Part shown: positions 1 to 12,200 of the stretch, piece by piece
Layout of the letters: each line of letters starts with the position of its first letter
How positions within the stretch are numbered: the stretch's first letter is position 1
Source: Otatea glauca
Taxonomy: Eukaryota; Streptophyta; Magnoliopsida; Poales; Poaceae
DNA length: 64,000 nt
NCBI GenBank assembly: GCA_036346275.1
Contig: CM070711.1
Location: 53,259,435 to 53,323,434, forward strand
Direction of reading: 5' to 3'
Program-made: the position numbers and the translations under genes
The notes under the pieces: generated by a model
What the model was told of the DNA's origin: nothing
The model's database searches: none
What the model saw: the letters and a program-made list of their open reading frames with translations, nothing else

Positions 1-1228
1 TGGCATATTGACAAATGAGATATTGAAAATGATTAGAGTATCTCTAATTATTATCCCTAACCACTATATTTAATACATGCATGTAGAAAATATCAAGTAA
101 ATCTAGATATTTATTAGAGGTATAAAAGAAACATCACACTAATTTACAGTAAAACATTAAATATGGACCATACTTATGGACAATACTATTCAAAACATAT
201 CATACCTATATTAAAGTTGGAAGAGTTTCTAGCCTCCCAGCGGTTTGAGCCGCGGCTCGGCTCGCGGCTTGAGCCGAGCAAAAAAAAAATTACCTTTTGG
301 ACCTTTTTCAAAAAAAATATTATATTTAAGTCCTTCTAACCATTTTTTGCGAAAAGGAGGGCCCTAGATAAATACACAAAAAATTGTTTAATTACGTTTA
401 GATTATTTTTGCCATTTTTTACGAAAAGGACCTTTCGTTTACGTAAAATCACGGATCCTTGTGAGAGGACCCCGAATAAATGCGAAAAAGCGCAAATACG
501 TTTATATCTTTTCAACCGTTTCGCGCGTTTTCTCGATTTGCTCGTGTGGGGAGTGACGGTCACGACGTGACACGTCGCGTTCACTTATCTAGAGTGATCT
601 ATAAACTTGAACCAAAGGAGTACATCGAGTATGTGTAATAGTAACGGTAGTAGAGGTAGAAGAGGAGGTGGTGTAGCGTCAACGAGCAGTTCTTCACCGA
701 AAGCTGTGGGTAAAGGATGCGATTGGGTTGACAGGCAAACCATGAAGAACATAAAAGAATGATATCCGTTCAATAGGGCTCTCTATGATCTGTAGTCTCA
801 GCTTCAGAATAACATTTATATATGATTTTTATGTATCCAAACTAAAATCTAAAAAAAGACTCCAATAACCAAAGTTTGGAAAGCTTGAGTATACATATAG
901 AAATCAGAATGACATGGTTTTGTGACCGGAGGGGTAGATGATATCTGCAAGAATACTGCACGGGAGGTTGGGCTTTCATCGTTGGTGCATCTAGCTTAAA
1001 TCGTTTCCTCGTCTTCTCAGCCTAATGCCTTTACCAGGGTTCTTTTTCAGTCCATAATTGTTAGATTAAGACATTAAATTTGAGGACACTAAGAAGCAAC
1101 CAACTTTATTCTTGAAACGGGACAGCAGGAGATCCGCTGTTTCATTTACTAGTGAAAAAAGTAAGTACCGACAAATAAGTTTTGGTAAGCTTACTAGCGG
1201 TCATGATCACACCTAAATTAGTTAATAT
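1..1228. other. AT-rich intergenic spacer, no gene recognised
   Basis: I see no convincing gene here. Between about 290 and 530 there are degenerate direct repeats built on a short run of T followed by 'gcgaaaagga' or 'acgaaaagga' (near 347 and 420), which look like transposon debris. Two short minus-strand reading frames (336-584 and 585-773) have low-complexity content and no family I recognise, so I do not call them genes. A GC-rich patch with 'gagccgcggctcgg' lies near 247-280. Confidence 0.5.
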
Positions 1229-1452
1229 TACTCCTCTAATCATAAATACATATGTTTTAGACATCAATATAATCCCAAAACACAAATTTGATCACCAATT
1301 TTTATTGTACTAATATATTTATAAAATCTAATAAAGTTATAATATTTTTAAAATATATGTTAAGATAAATCTATACATATTATTTTATAATATTCAATCA
1401 AATATTTAAAAATATAACAATAACTAAAATTTCCAAAGTTTGATTGTATATA
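1229..1452. mobile_element. degraded Stowaway-like MITE
   Basis: After a TA dinucleotide, the sequence 'ctcctctaatcataaata' resembles a decayed Stowaway terminus. It is followed by the AT-rich body typical of grass Stowaway elements: 'acatatgttttagacat', 'atttgatcaccaattttt', 'ttaagataaatctataca'. A clear second terminal inverted repeat is not visible near 1440-1455, so this is probably a truncated or diverged copy. Assignment is from memory of the family consensus, not from alignment. Confidence 0.4.
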
Positions 1453-2026
1453 TATCGAAAAACAATACTCAGTTCCTCAATAAATATCGTTATAGGTTTT
1501 TGTACTTCCACCAAAAACATATCTACAAAAAGACTGTATTATCTTTTGTCATTATATTTTTAAATAATCTGTCTTACTATACTCTATCGTAGTAAATGAC
1601 ATTGAAATACCTAAAGGAGAGAGGCATAGAAGGAAAACAAAATAGTAAAAAGATATTTTAAAATTATATAATAATATATATTTTAAATAAAATTTGAAAG
1701 CTAAAGGCATATGTTTTTTTAATGGAATAGTATTAAAGGGAAGTGCCCAACCACCCAGCAACTGTGCTAAGTTAATGGGAGCAATTAATGTTAGACCTAG
1801 TAGGGGTTTACCATCCATCCACTCGAATCAGTCCACATCCTATTCGACTTTCGAGTAAATTTTACCTCTTTAAAGTGTACTCCTTCGAGTACTCCACATA
1901 ATGCAGGTCTTCAATATTGACAGTTATCTGCCATCGATTAGTGATTATTGCTCTTTTGTGTATGTTTTCTGTCCACGCTGCTACTGTATAACAACTCATT
2001 ACAGACGGTTCATAAATCACATCATA
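1453..2026. other. spacer; last 40 bp resemble CACTA subterminal DNA
   Basis: No gene is supported. From about 1990 to 2026 the sequence contains 'acagacggttcataaatcac', the same 'cagacggtt' word that makes up the subterminal repeats of the adjoining CACTA element. It lies outside the CACTA terminus at 2027, so it may be the remnant of an older related element into or beside which CACTA-1 inserted. Confidence 0.4.
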
Positions 2027-2340
2027 CACTACTACAAAAGAGGTTAAATTAGACACGTCATCAATGATGATTTTTTTTTAAAATCGTCTGAGAAGAAACT
2101 TGTGCACATCGCGGACGGTTTTAGCCACAAACCGTCTGCGATGAACCACATAATATGATAGACGGTTTGTGGATAAAACCGTATGTGATGAGTAATACAT
2201 CACAGACGGCGTTATCCACAAACCGTCAGTGATAATACAGGGAATTGCACAGATGGTTTGTGAATAAAACCGTCTGTGAGTAAGAAAATATCACAATTGA
2301 TTTTATCTACAAACCGTCTCTGATGATTAAACCAACTCAA
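2027..2340. repeat. CACTA-1 terminal repeat and 5' subterminal repeat block
   Basis: After the CACTA terminus there are repeated, often paired inverted copies of a core such as 'gacggtttgtgg' and 'ccacaaaccgtc', spaced about 40-50 bp apart. In CACTA/Spm elements, arrays like this are the binding sites of the accessory DNA-binding protein. Individual copies differ by one to three bases. Confidence 0.8.
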
Positions 2341-2457
2341 TGGTTAAAGGAAACATGCATTAATTTCATATATATATATATATAAGAACGAGCTAGCTTG
2401 CATGCATCACATATATATACACAAAAATTTCGATCTCTAGCTAGCTACTAGCTACGC

Positions 2458-2969
2458 CTAGTCGATCTCCTCGTCTTCACCGGAGTCATCGAAGTCGTTG
2501 TCGCTGCGGCTGTCGGGGTCCTCGCTCGAACCCGCTCTGTCTGGGTCATCATCTAGCTCCCAGCCATCACGATAGCCCTCCGACGAGTCGTAGCTATCGT
2601 CGGAGGACGAGGAGATTAGTATTGGCGACGCCGCACGCTTCTTTCCAACGTCGACAACACTTGGGGCTGACGGAGCGGTGCCCGAGGTGGTCGGCAGATG
2701 GGGACCGTCGATAAGCCACGGTCGACGGATTCATGGATATGGCGCCGTAGTGGTGTCGCAACCATTGCCGCAGGGGCCGAGGAGGCGAAGTCGACGGTGT
2801 CGGTGGCAGAGGGGAAGTCGACGATGGAGACGAAGGCGGTGCTGGAGGCGGTGGAGGAGTCGACGTAGTCCGAGACGGTGGGGCGGCGGAGCCGACAGAG
2901 GAGTTGTTTGAGTTGCTCATGGCGATGATATGTGGAAATGCGATCGATTGAGTACATCTTGGAATCCAT
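2458..2969 (-). pseudogene. CACTA-1 minus-strand accessory gene, acidic C-terminus
   Basis: A gene-like tract runs opposite to the transposase. One minus frame opens with Met at 2920 (MSNSNNSSVGS...) and is rich in Ser, Pro and Thr. A second frame reads through the C-terminal part with a Lys-Arg patch (GKKRAASP) and then a strongly acidic tail (SSSDDSYDSSEG, ending SGEDEEID) to a stop at 2458-2460, so at least one frame change separates the halves. A TATATAG box on the minus strand lies at 2978-2984. It is too close to an ATG at 2969 but well placed for a start at 2920. The gene sits between two subterminal repeat blocks and is absent from CACTA-2. By position it could be a TNPA-like second gene, but I recognise no domain. 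Confidence 0.45.
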
Positions 2970-3104
2970 TAGCGCTACTATATAGCGCGCGGTTGCTGAT
3001 TAATTAAGACCTTTGTTAGGGAAATGAAACACTTGGAAGACAAAAGGTCTTCCTCGGAACCGCGAGCCTGGAACACCGAAAATTCTTCCTCAGAATCGCG
3101 CGCT

Positions 3105-3250
3105 AAAGATAAAAGGTGTCATCACAGATAGTTTGTAGATAAAATCGTCTGTGATGAGGTTATGTGAGAAGATCACAGACGGTTTGTGGATAAAAACGTC
3201 TGCGATTTGGAATATCACAGACGGTTTTATTCACAAACCGTCTATGATGA
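3105..3250. repeat. second CACTA-1 subterminal repeat block
   Basis: Further copies of the 'acagacggttt' and 'aaaccgtctgtgatga' words occur just before the transposase leader. In CACTA-2 the corresponding block directly follows the terminus (49590-49740), so in CACTA-1 the block has been split by the segment that carries the minus-strand gene. Confidence 0.75.
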
Positions 3251-3590
3251 TCAATTCTGATTTATATACAAACAGAGAGCCTCAACCTCCTCTGTATTTT
3301 TAGGGTTTCCAGATATTTTTGAGGTGGCTGCGACTGAGAGGCGTTCTGGTGAAAGAGACCCTAGATTTGGAGGTGTAATTGTAGATCCTTGCGCTCTAGG
3401 TCATTTAAGGTTAGTAATTGCTTCAAAATTGCATTATATTATAGATCTACCATGGTAAAGAGGGAAACGACGCAGCTATATAAGTTAATCGGCAAATTAA
3501 AATGTAGCCTATATGTAGCATATGTGCGCATGTGCACTCTTAACGTACTTAATTCATCATTTAACACCTATTGTTACATATGTAGCGTAG

Positions 3591-6473
3591 ATAGACCGAA
3601 GGTGGATATACACTGAGAACCGTGCGAGTGTCGAGTACATTAATAGTGTCTCCGCTTTTAGAAGAGTTGCGGAGGAACATATGTTGAACAAGGGGGTGGA
3701 ATTTATGCTTTGTCCATGCATTGACTGCGATAATCTGAGGATATTTCGAAACCTAGCGCAGATCGAAGCACACTTGATTATACGGGGTTTCAAAAGGGGG
3801 TATACCTGTTGGATCAGTCACGGTGAAGAGCAGATTATGCAGGGAGCAAGTAGTACTACCATCGTCGACGAAGTCAACGATACTTTGCATATCGTCAACG
3901 ACATCAACGATACTTCGGATGATATCGACTGTGCTTTGGATGAGGATAGGTTTCACGATGACAATCTGGATCAGATGCTACAGGATGCAGAAGGGAACTG
4001 TGATGAGTGGGAGTACGTAAAATTCCGAGGCTTGATGGATGACTCGGAGAAACCTTTGTTCTCAGGTTGCAAGTCCAAATACATAAGGTTGTCATCTGTA
4101 CTAGAACTACTGAAATTAAAGGCAAGCAACGGTTGGTCCGACAAGAGTTTCACAGCGCTGCTAGGTCTGTTAGCGGATATACTTTCAGAGGGAAACGAGT
4201 TGCCGACAACCACCTACAAAGCCGAAAAGGTTCTCTGTCCCTTGGGAATGGAAGTGGAAAGAATGCATGCCTGTCCGAACGACTGTATCTTCTACCGCAA
4301 AGAGTACGCAAACTTGCATGTATGTTCGGTGTGCAATGCATCCCGGTACAAGCGTAAAGATAGATCGGATGATGACGATGAGAGCATGGAGTTGAAGAAA
4401 GGACCTCCTGCTAATGTGGCTTGGTATCTGCCTATAACTCCCCATTTGAAGCATTTGTTTGCAAACCCAAAAGAGGCAAAATTACTTCGATGGCACTCAG
4501 ATGAGCGTAACAACGATGGAATCATTAGGCACCCTACTGATTCACATAGTGGAGAAACATCGATAGGAGGTTTGAAGAATTCGCAGCAGATCCAAGGAAT
4601 ATAAGGTTCGGATTGAGTACAGATGGAATGAATACTTTCGGTAACATGAACAGCTGTCATAGCACTTGACCCGTCAATCTCTGTGTGTACAACCTTCCTC
4701 CTTGGTTGTGTATGAAGCGGAAGTACATATTGATGTCTCTACTCATCGAAGGCCCGAAGCAACCTGGGAACGATATTGATGTGTACCTAGCACCATTGGT
4801 AGAAGATCTAAACACATTGTGGGATCCTGGGGTGCAGGTATGGGATGCTTACAAACGAGAGTACTTCACTTTGTGTTGTCTGTTGTTTTGTACCATAAAT
4901 AATTATCCTACCCTTGCTAACCTATCGGGGCAGAGTACAAAAGGAGCCAAAGCATGTACTCACTACTTAGATGATACCGAGAATGTGTGGCTGAATCACT
5001 CACGTAAAATCGTATATATGCGTCACCGTAGGTTCCTTCGGAGGAATCACCCATAACGCAAGATGAAGAATCAATTCGACGGCACGACCGAAGACGCTTT
5101 AGCTCCAAAACCTTTAAGCTGGACAGACATTCATGATATGGTTAAGAACTTGGATGTTGCACTGGGAAAGGGACGTAAATCGAGGACCCGTGAGAAGAGC
5201 ATATAGAAGAAGAGATCAATATTTTGGGACCTACCTTATTGGGAGCACCTCGAAATTCGCCACTGCATCGACGTGATGCATGTAGAGAAGAATGTCTATG
5301 ATAGCTTGATTGGTCTCTTACTGAATATTAAGGGTAAAACAATGTACGGTATCAATACACGGCTTGACTTGGTCGATATGGGTATCAGACCTGAGTTAGC
5401 ACCGAAAGAGACCGATAAAGGCCGAACATACTACGAACCTGCTTGTTTCACTCTGTCCAAGTCCGAGAGAACCGAACTGTGCCAGTGCTTGCATGGTGTC
5501 AAAGTTCCGTCCGGTTACTCGTCCAATATGAAGAGACTAGTTTTAATGCAAGATTTGAGTTTAACTGGCATGAAGTCCCATGATTGCCATGTGCTTATGA
5601 CACAGATGCTCCCTATGGCAATTAGAAGTATTTTACCGAGCAAGATCCGGGAGACAATCACAAAGCCATGTTATTCCTTTAACACAATTGCTCAGAAGAT
5701 CATCTATCTCGAAGGAGTAGATGCTCTGCAGGACAAGGTGATAATGACTCTATGTAATATTAAGATGTATTTCCCTCTGTCATTTTTCGATATCGTGGTC
5801 CATCTCATTGTTCACCTTGTGAGGGAGATAAAGATGTGCGGGCCTATGTTCCTACGTAGCATGTACCCGTTCGAGAGGTTGATGGGAATTCTCAAGTCCT
5901 ACGTACGGAATCGATCTCGACCGGAGGGTGGCATTATCGAAGGTTATACAACCGAAGAGGTCGTCGAATTATGCGCGGACTACATGGCTCAGGTTGAACC
6001 GATAGGTGTGCCTCGATCCCGCCATGAGGGGAGGCTCCAGGGCATCGGGACCATTGGAAGGAAAGCAATCACGCCTGATTCGGTTGTGTGTGCTAAATCC
6101 CATTTCACAGTTTTACAACACGGCAAGAGAATCCGACACGGCCGGAGTACTAGATCCTCAGACAGTATAACCTTCAGTTCAACAGATGGTTCAAGGAGCG
6201 ATAACCCATCACTGGAAGCTCATCAGGTGATATGCTGACATGGTTGACAAAAGGGCCAGCATTTACGGTCGTAACATGGAAATGATATGACTTAAATGGG
6301 TACATATTTTACACGAGAGATCAGGATATGAAGAGCACGAACCAGAATAGCGGTGTTGCATTGATGCGCTGAATACCGCTGGATCAACGAGGAGATCGTA
6401 CTATGGGTTCATTGAAGAAATTTGGAAGCTTGACTACGTACTTTTCAAGATCCCCTTATTTCGGTGCCGTTGG
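3591..6473 (+). pseudogene. CACTA-1 TNP2-like transposase, main part
   Basis: This is the transposase that would cut and rejoin CACTA elements. Domains in order: an N-terminal transposase-associated zinc-binding segment (3591-3830, motif LCPCIDCDN with paired Cys); a Transposase_21 core (about 4200-5060, with LPPWLCMKRKY and GPKQPGNDIDVYL); a DUF4218-like segment (about 5730-6000, with MYPFERLMG); and the start of a DUF4216-like segment that breaks at the gypsy insertion (6473). The ATG seen in CACTA-2 is ATA here (3591-3593). Frames change near 4545, 4665 and 5055-5270, and stops interrupt the region after 6238. Identity as a TNP2-type protein is clear; function is lost. Confidence 0.88.
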
Positions 6474-9400
6474 TGTAACATCCCAGATTTTCTGTTGTTC
6501 CAAAAATTATTTTAAAATTTATTAAATTCAAAATTTGGATCTTCCTCGGTGTTCTAATTAACCTGGCATCCATATCCTCCCGAAACTGGAGTTCAATTTT
6601 TTATTGTCCGCAAAGTTAAAATTTCATATTCCGGTCCTATCCAAAATTTCACCCAAGTTCCAAAATACTCCAAAAATCTCAAAATCCATTGAATTAGGTT
6701 TCAAATATTCTATAATGATTTTGGAAATTTTTCTAAGATTTATAGAGTCTCTTTGCTATTTTATCTCTCGCGCTTTCATCAAATCCATTATATTCGTCCC
6801 GAAATTATCTAAATTTCAAAATTCTCTAAAACAATTCCGAAACCAATTTTGTTAGGTTCCAAATATTCCATAGTATTTTTGAGAATTTTTCCAAGATTTC
6901 TAGAGGTTTCTATCTATTTTATCTATCGCGCTTTATTCTCAGCACTATTCATTTAGACCCACATGTCAGAGCTACAGTACGTCTTCAACCTCCAGCCCTG
7001 TGGTTTTCCCGTATCACTCCTCTTCAATGTCCAAAAGAAAAAAATACTCGTAACTTCCTCATTGCTACATCAAATCGAGTGGGAGCTGAAGCATCGTGAC
7101 GACGTCGTAATGGAGATCAAATACCCTGCCGTTACCCATCCTTAATCCAAGCGAAACGGTCGCAATTAAGCGTTAATGACAATTTATTGCTCGGTCATTA
7201 TCTCAGGCGTTTCTTCACCTCACCGGGCGTGCGGGTACTCAAAAGCTTCGTCTTGCTGTGCTCTACCCCATGCTCACTTTTCCCCTTTGATGCAGTGCCG
7301 TTTTCCTTTCCAAAACTCGCGAAAACCGCAGCCCAACGTCGACCAAAGACACCGGCGAGCCAACTTTTGATCCGGTGAGCCAAATCAAATTCCGTTCGCG
7401 TCATTTTGTGCATCTTGTCGCAAAGATCAAAAGCCCTCAAGAAAATTTGGGTTTCATTACAGGACGGCGACGAATTTGACGTTTGAACACCGTTGGCCTA
7501 ACCATCTTTGCGGCGTCGGTTCGTCGTCTCCGGTAAGTCTCTTCGAAATCCGATCTCACCTTTGGATTCGTGGCGTCGAGCTCTACGTGATGCTCACTCT
7601 TTTCTTCCCATCCCGTCGCCGGCCGAGTGCGCCTCCGCCACGCCTTGCTTCCGGCCGCGGCTGCACGCGCTCCGGCCGCCTCCGACCGCGCCGCTCCGGC
7701 TTCGGTGCCGCGACTCCGTCGCCGTTCCATTTTTCCAGTCGCCGGCGCCGCCCCCTTGGCCGAGCCTTCCATGGCTGTGCTCTCTGTTCTTGTGAAGAAG
7801 AAGGCCTGAGTCTATGACAGCCGGGCCCCCTTGTAATAGAGAGAAGGCAAATTCAGTAATTCCAGGAAAAAGAAAGATTCCGGAATATTCCTCGTTTTTC
7901 TATTTTTCAGTTCGAGCGCATTCAAATGACCCGTTCTCTTCCGTCGTAACTCCGAATCGAGTGATTCAAATTTCTAAATTCATCTAAATTCAAGATCTTT
8001 CTGCCAGTACTAAGTTTATAATTTTTAGATTTTATTTGTTTTTATCTATTTATTTATTGGTCGCTCCGTTTTGCGCGTAGTCGAAGAAGCGGTCGTCGTC
8101 CCCGAAGAAGGAGAAGACCTCCAGAACAGCGCAGCGCACTTCGTCGACGAAGGCAAGTCTCCTTGACGCACGTTGATCCCATTGTTTATAACTGTTTTAT
8201 AAAATGTTTACAACTTGTATGGCTATTTACATAAACCGATGATGTTAAAATATAGAATGTTAGTTATGCCCATTTCGAAATAACATCCTTGCTGTTTGAT
8301 TACCATGCCTTTGTAACCTTAAGATTTAATCATGAAATCATGTATTATGTGATTAATCTTGTTTAGTACGATAGACTGTGCTTAGGATTGACGTTGATCA
8401 AAATGCCTATGGTGGGATAAATTCTAAAATGTTGTTGAAATGTGTTTTATCGAAAGCGTAGCAAGGTGATTGCTGCTGTGATTGTAAAATAAAAATAAAA
8501 TAAAAATGGTTTAGATTGGGCGGAATGGTTTGTCGGCGAGTGCGGATGGAGCCTTGGTTTTGGTTTGTGAAAGCCGCCTAATCAATTTAAGGACCGATGC
8601 TTATGACTGTCCATTCTAAGTATTACCGTGCAACCACAAGTCTATAATGGGTACGACCTAGCTAAATAATTTGTAGAAACCTAACTTAGACTTGCAGTTG
8701 GTGGAATGTGAGTCTTGGATGGAGGCAAGTCGTATTTCTCACACAGCGCAAGAGGGGCTTCAGATCTTGGCGGATGGAACCCTAACAGCGGTGAAACCTC
8801 AGCGGGTGGGTCGGGTTAGGCGTATACATTGTAAAGGCCTTGTCATGATCTCTCCGCCAACACACCAAAGGAAGTGTGCATATTGCGCATGGCAACAAGA
8901 GACGATCATGTCTTGTGGGTAAAGCTGTACACCTCTGCAGAGAGTAAATCTATTCGAATAGCCGTGCCTACGGTCAAAGGAAAAGCAAAGAATGCTTTCA
9001 TACTGATAGACTTGGTTTTGGTTTTCAAAATAATTGATGTTTTGGGATTCGGGAGTGGTTAGAACTCTCGAATGTTTATTTGGCAGATTGAGCCAACCAG
9101 GTAGATGGAACCTGTTTTGAATCATGACAGATGGAGTCATGTGATGGTTTAACAAGATCTTTCAAAATGGGCGGTTAGAGCCTGTATACTAGTGTTGGTA
9201 GTTGGAACCTTCACTAGGGTTAGAAATAATTTCAATTGTACAAATAATTGTTAAAACTGCTTTGTGAAAATTATTATTAATAATGTTTGTTAAATCTGGC
9301 TTTGTGCAAAAGAACCCTATTAAGCCTTCCTTGGAAAACCCTTCATGATGCATTTTCCCAGACTTGCGGAGTACGTTTGTACTCACATGCTATACAAAAT

Positions 9401-9746
9401 TTTGTCATCAGAGAATTACCAAGATGCAGTCGAAGACAATGAGTTCTATGGCGAGGAGTTCGTTGGAGATCGCCAAGATAACTAAGCGCGCTCCTAGTAA
9501 ATGCGCCTGTGGTGTCTTTTGGGTTTTATCTTGTTGTTTTTGTTTCCGCTGCTGAGAACTCTGGTCATGTGACCAGGAGATGTAATAATAGCCATGTGGC
9601 TGGTAATTTATGCTTATGCTATTTTTTTTTCTCTTTGTTATGTTCTGGTTATGATAATCACTACTTCACTGTGTGTACTAGCAACTGATCCGGAACTAGT
9701 ACAGAAATACACAGGAGATTTCGGATGGTAAATCCGGAGGCTCACA
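6474..9746 (+). repeat. 5' LTR of the Tekay-like element (3273 bp)
   Basis: Begins TGTAACATCCCAG and ends GGAGGCTCACA immediately before the PBS. It matches 15571-18827 throughout. Small open frames in it are repeated in both LTRs and are not genes. Compared with the 3' LTR, several short indels fall in the GC-rich part (about 7080-7760). Confidence 0.95.
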
Positions 9747-9750
9747 GAGG

Positions 9751-9762
9751 TGGTATCAGAGC
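9751..9762 (+). promoter_or_regulatory. primer binding site, initiator tRNA-Met type
   Basis: TGGTATCAGAGC lies 4 bp after the 5' LTR. This is the usual plant retrotransposon primer site complementary to the 3' end of initiator tRNA-Met, and it fixes the LTR boundary and the element's orientation. Confidence 0.93.
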
Positions 9763-9951
9763 CTGGACGATTGTAGGACGCAATGTGTTTGAATGGCAAA
9801 GCCTTAAGGATTAATATTTTTATAAAAATATACTTATAAATTTTTTTTTTAGGTTCCTTTGCTTCTACCTTTCCTGTCTTAGCATCTGTTCTTTAGCTCA
9901 TCCTTCATTTGAAATTTGTTTACTGTCCTTGTCCCGTTTCAAAATTTGTAG

Positions 9952-10530
9952 ATGTCAGTTTACACCATCTTTGCCGCATCAGCCGGAGGATTCTGTGAGG
10001 AGTTATCTTTGATGCTTCAGGAGTTGGGATTTCCTCATCGTCCGGAGTATCGTTGCACTTCTGTGCCCAGCCTTGGTTATAATTCATGGAAAGTCAGGTT
10101 GCTTGTCTACGCCAGGAGTCGACGACAGGCAGAAGATCGTCCTCACTACTTCACCTCGGAACGACTGATGCTTGGAGATGCGCTTCAGGATGCTGCTAGA
10201 GAGGCTCTCATCCGCTTGGGTGGGAGCTATCGTGTTCAGCTGGACGACAGCCCGTTCCGGCTCTTTCCCCAACACCAGGTGGGGAGGAGTCACACGGCCG
10301 ATTCGAGCTTGGAGTTGAGTCGACCCGACGATAGTGCACATGGGTTCGCTCATCCGGCGCAGGATGGCGCCTATGTTCACATCTCTTATGAGCTCCAAGA
10401 CGTGCGCAGGGAGCTAGCTGCTGCAAGGGAGGAAAACCGTCAGCTTAAGGAGACTCAGCGGGCAGCAGTTCCACCTCCACCATCGCCCCAGGCAGAGGCG
10501 GCCGTAGCACCGCCTCCACCCTGTTGGTGA
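9952..10530 (+). CDS. extra ORF upstream of gag in the Tekay-like element
   Basis: An uninterrupted 192-codon frame between the PBS and gag. It is the only long open frame in this element without a break. Residues 10-80 suggest helix-strand-strand-strand-helix: an amphipathic helix (EELSLMLQELGF), PEYRCTSVPSL followed by a hydrophobic strand (WKVRLLVYA), then DALQDAAREALIRLGG. The C-terminus has a predicted coiled coil (ELQDVRRELAAAREENRQL) and a Pro-rich end. Similar proteins are, as far as I recall, common in grass retroelements but have no assigned role. The alpha-beta-beta-beta-alpha order is reminiscent of double-stranded RNA-binding domains; this is inference. Start chosen at the first ATG of the frame. 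It ends about 480 bp before gag. Confidence 0.6.
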   Translation: MSVYTIFAASAGGFCEELSLMLQELGFPHRPEYRCTSVPSLGYNSWKVRLLVYARSRRQAEDRPHYFTSERLMLGDALQDAAREALIRLGGSYRVQLDDSPFRLFPQHQVGRSHTADSSLELSRPDDSAHGFAHPAQDGAYVHISYELQDVRRELAAAREENRQLKETQRAAVPPPPSPQAEAAVAPPPPCW

Positions 10531-11014
10531 GGAGCTTCGCCGGGTTTAACTCCCGACGCCCCGCGAGTCAAACGTCGCAGAGGTCCGCTACTCAGTGTGA
10601 CCGCACGGAAGTCCGTGCGTCGCGAGCCGTCCTTGGGGATTTCCCTGGGATTTTTGGCTGCTCTTGGAGAGCTAGGACCTTCTGGTGCTGCTGACCCTTC
10701 CTGCAGCAGGAGCGAGGAGGATCCCTCTCCTCGTGTTTTTGAGGAGAGTGGGGGGAGTAGTTAGTCTAGCTTAGCCCTTCCTTTTGTTCACGTTTAGAAC
10801 GATGAATAAGTTGTGCGATGGACTGTATCGTGCTTTTATGCATTTGTGATACAACCATTTTCTCTTTAAAAGCTATTTTGGTTTAAATAAAGATTTTAGT
10901 TGGAGTTTCCTTTCTATTGTTGTGTTTTTGTTTCGGTGGATGTTGTGCAGTCCCCTGTTTTCTTATCTTTGCTTTTCCCTCTTTCCTCGTGTTTTTTCCT
11001 ATCCTTGGTTTCAG

Positions 11015-12200
11015 ATGGAGAACCCTGGCAGAGGTCGTTGCAGAGGAAGAAGAGGAAGCCGCGGTCGTGGTCGCGGAAGAGTGCAGATTCAAGAGGAAGT
11101 TCTGTGGGCAGCGAGAACCAAGTGCCACCTTCTCCGGTAGCAGAGAACCAAGTGCCACCCCCACCCCCGAATCAGCCGCCAAGCATGGAGCAGATGATGG
11201 CCATGCAAATGCAAATTCTGCAAGCTTTGGCGCAAAATGTGCTGAATCCACCGCAAGCAATCCCAGCTCAGGCCGTAGCTCAGCCACCCCAGTCTAAGTT
11301 CGGGGAATTCATGAGGACTAGACCCCCAACTTTCGCAGGATCAGTGGACCCCTTGGAGGCTGACGATTGGTTAAAAGATGTAGAAAAGAAGCTTTACTTA
11401 GCCCAGTGTGATGAATTTGAGAGTGTCTTATATGCCTCTCATCAGCTGAAAGGAACCGCTGCAAGTTGGTGGGAAAATTACCACGCTGCCCACGAGGAGC
11501 CCAGAGTATCTCTTGGAATGAATTTGTGAAAGCTTTTCGGGCTACCCATATTCCCAAGGGGATTATGGAAATGAAGAGGCGTGAGTTTCACAAGCTGCAG
11601 CAAGGAAACCTTCGATCTCGAATATCCGAATCGGTTCACCCGACTTTCGTTATAATATCAAGATGTTGCCTCGGATGAGGCTAAGATTTGGCGCTTCATG
11701 GAGGGCCTTGACCCCAATATCAAAGTTCAGCTGGTATCAAATGACTTCCCTTCATTCCAGCACATGGTGAACAAGGCTTTGATCCAAGAGGATGCTCAGC
11801 GTCAGTTGTTTGAATCAAGAAAGAGGAAGTTGATGTTTCAAACGCAGCGTGGTGTCATTAGCTCCAAACCCCGTTTCTTCCAGCCTCAGTCCAGCAGGCC
11901 AGTAGCCACCAATACTTCTAGGACCCCAATGTCCACTCCTCGTCAGTTCACTCAAGCCCCTACTGACAATACAGGAAATCAAGTTCAGAAGAGCAACGCA
12001 GCAACTGTAGGAGTCCAATGCTTTAACTGTAGGGAGATGGGACATTACGCTAGTAACTGTCCCCAGAAGCGTCAGGCTGTGACCCCAGTTCGGTTCAACC
12101 TGGGATCTACTCCAGCTCGTGCCCCAGCACCAGCTCTGGGAAGAGGAACGCCGCAGACTCCGCGTACTTCTCGCACCATCGGAAGAGGACGTGTTAATCA
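11015..12200 (+). pseudogene. Ty3/gypsy gag, frameshifted
   Basis: Encodes the nucleocapsid-type structural protein that packages element RNA. The first ATG (11015) opens an Arg/Gly-rich N-terminus (RGRCRGRRGSRGRGRGR), after which the frame shifts near 11100. Next comes the Retrotrans_gag core, with WLKDVEKKL and ASWWENYHAAHEEP, another shift near 11500, and NEFVKAFRATHIPKGIMEMK. Further on (frame from 11698) is a CCHC zinc knuckle CFNCREMGHYASNC at about 12020-12062. At least three frame changes mean no full-length protein can be made. Confidence 0.88.

Noticed and set aside
2678..2911. Arg/Trp-rich plus-strand frame
   Set aside because: It is the complement of the minus-strand CACTA accessory gene.
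6604..7817. Open frames of 60-110 codons in the 5' LTR, repeated at 15701-16893
   Set aside because: They occur in both LTRs at matching places, are low complexity, and are broken differently in the two copies.
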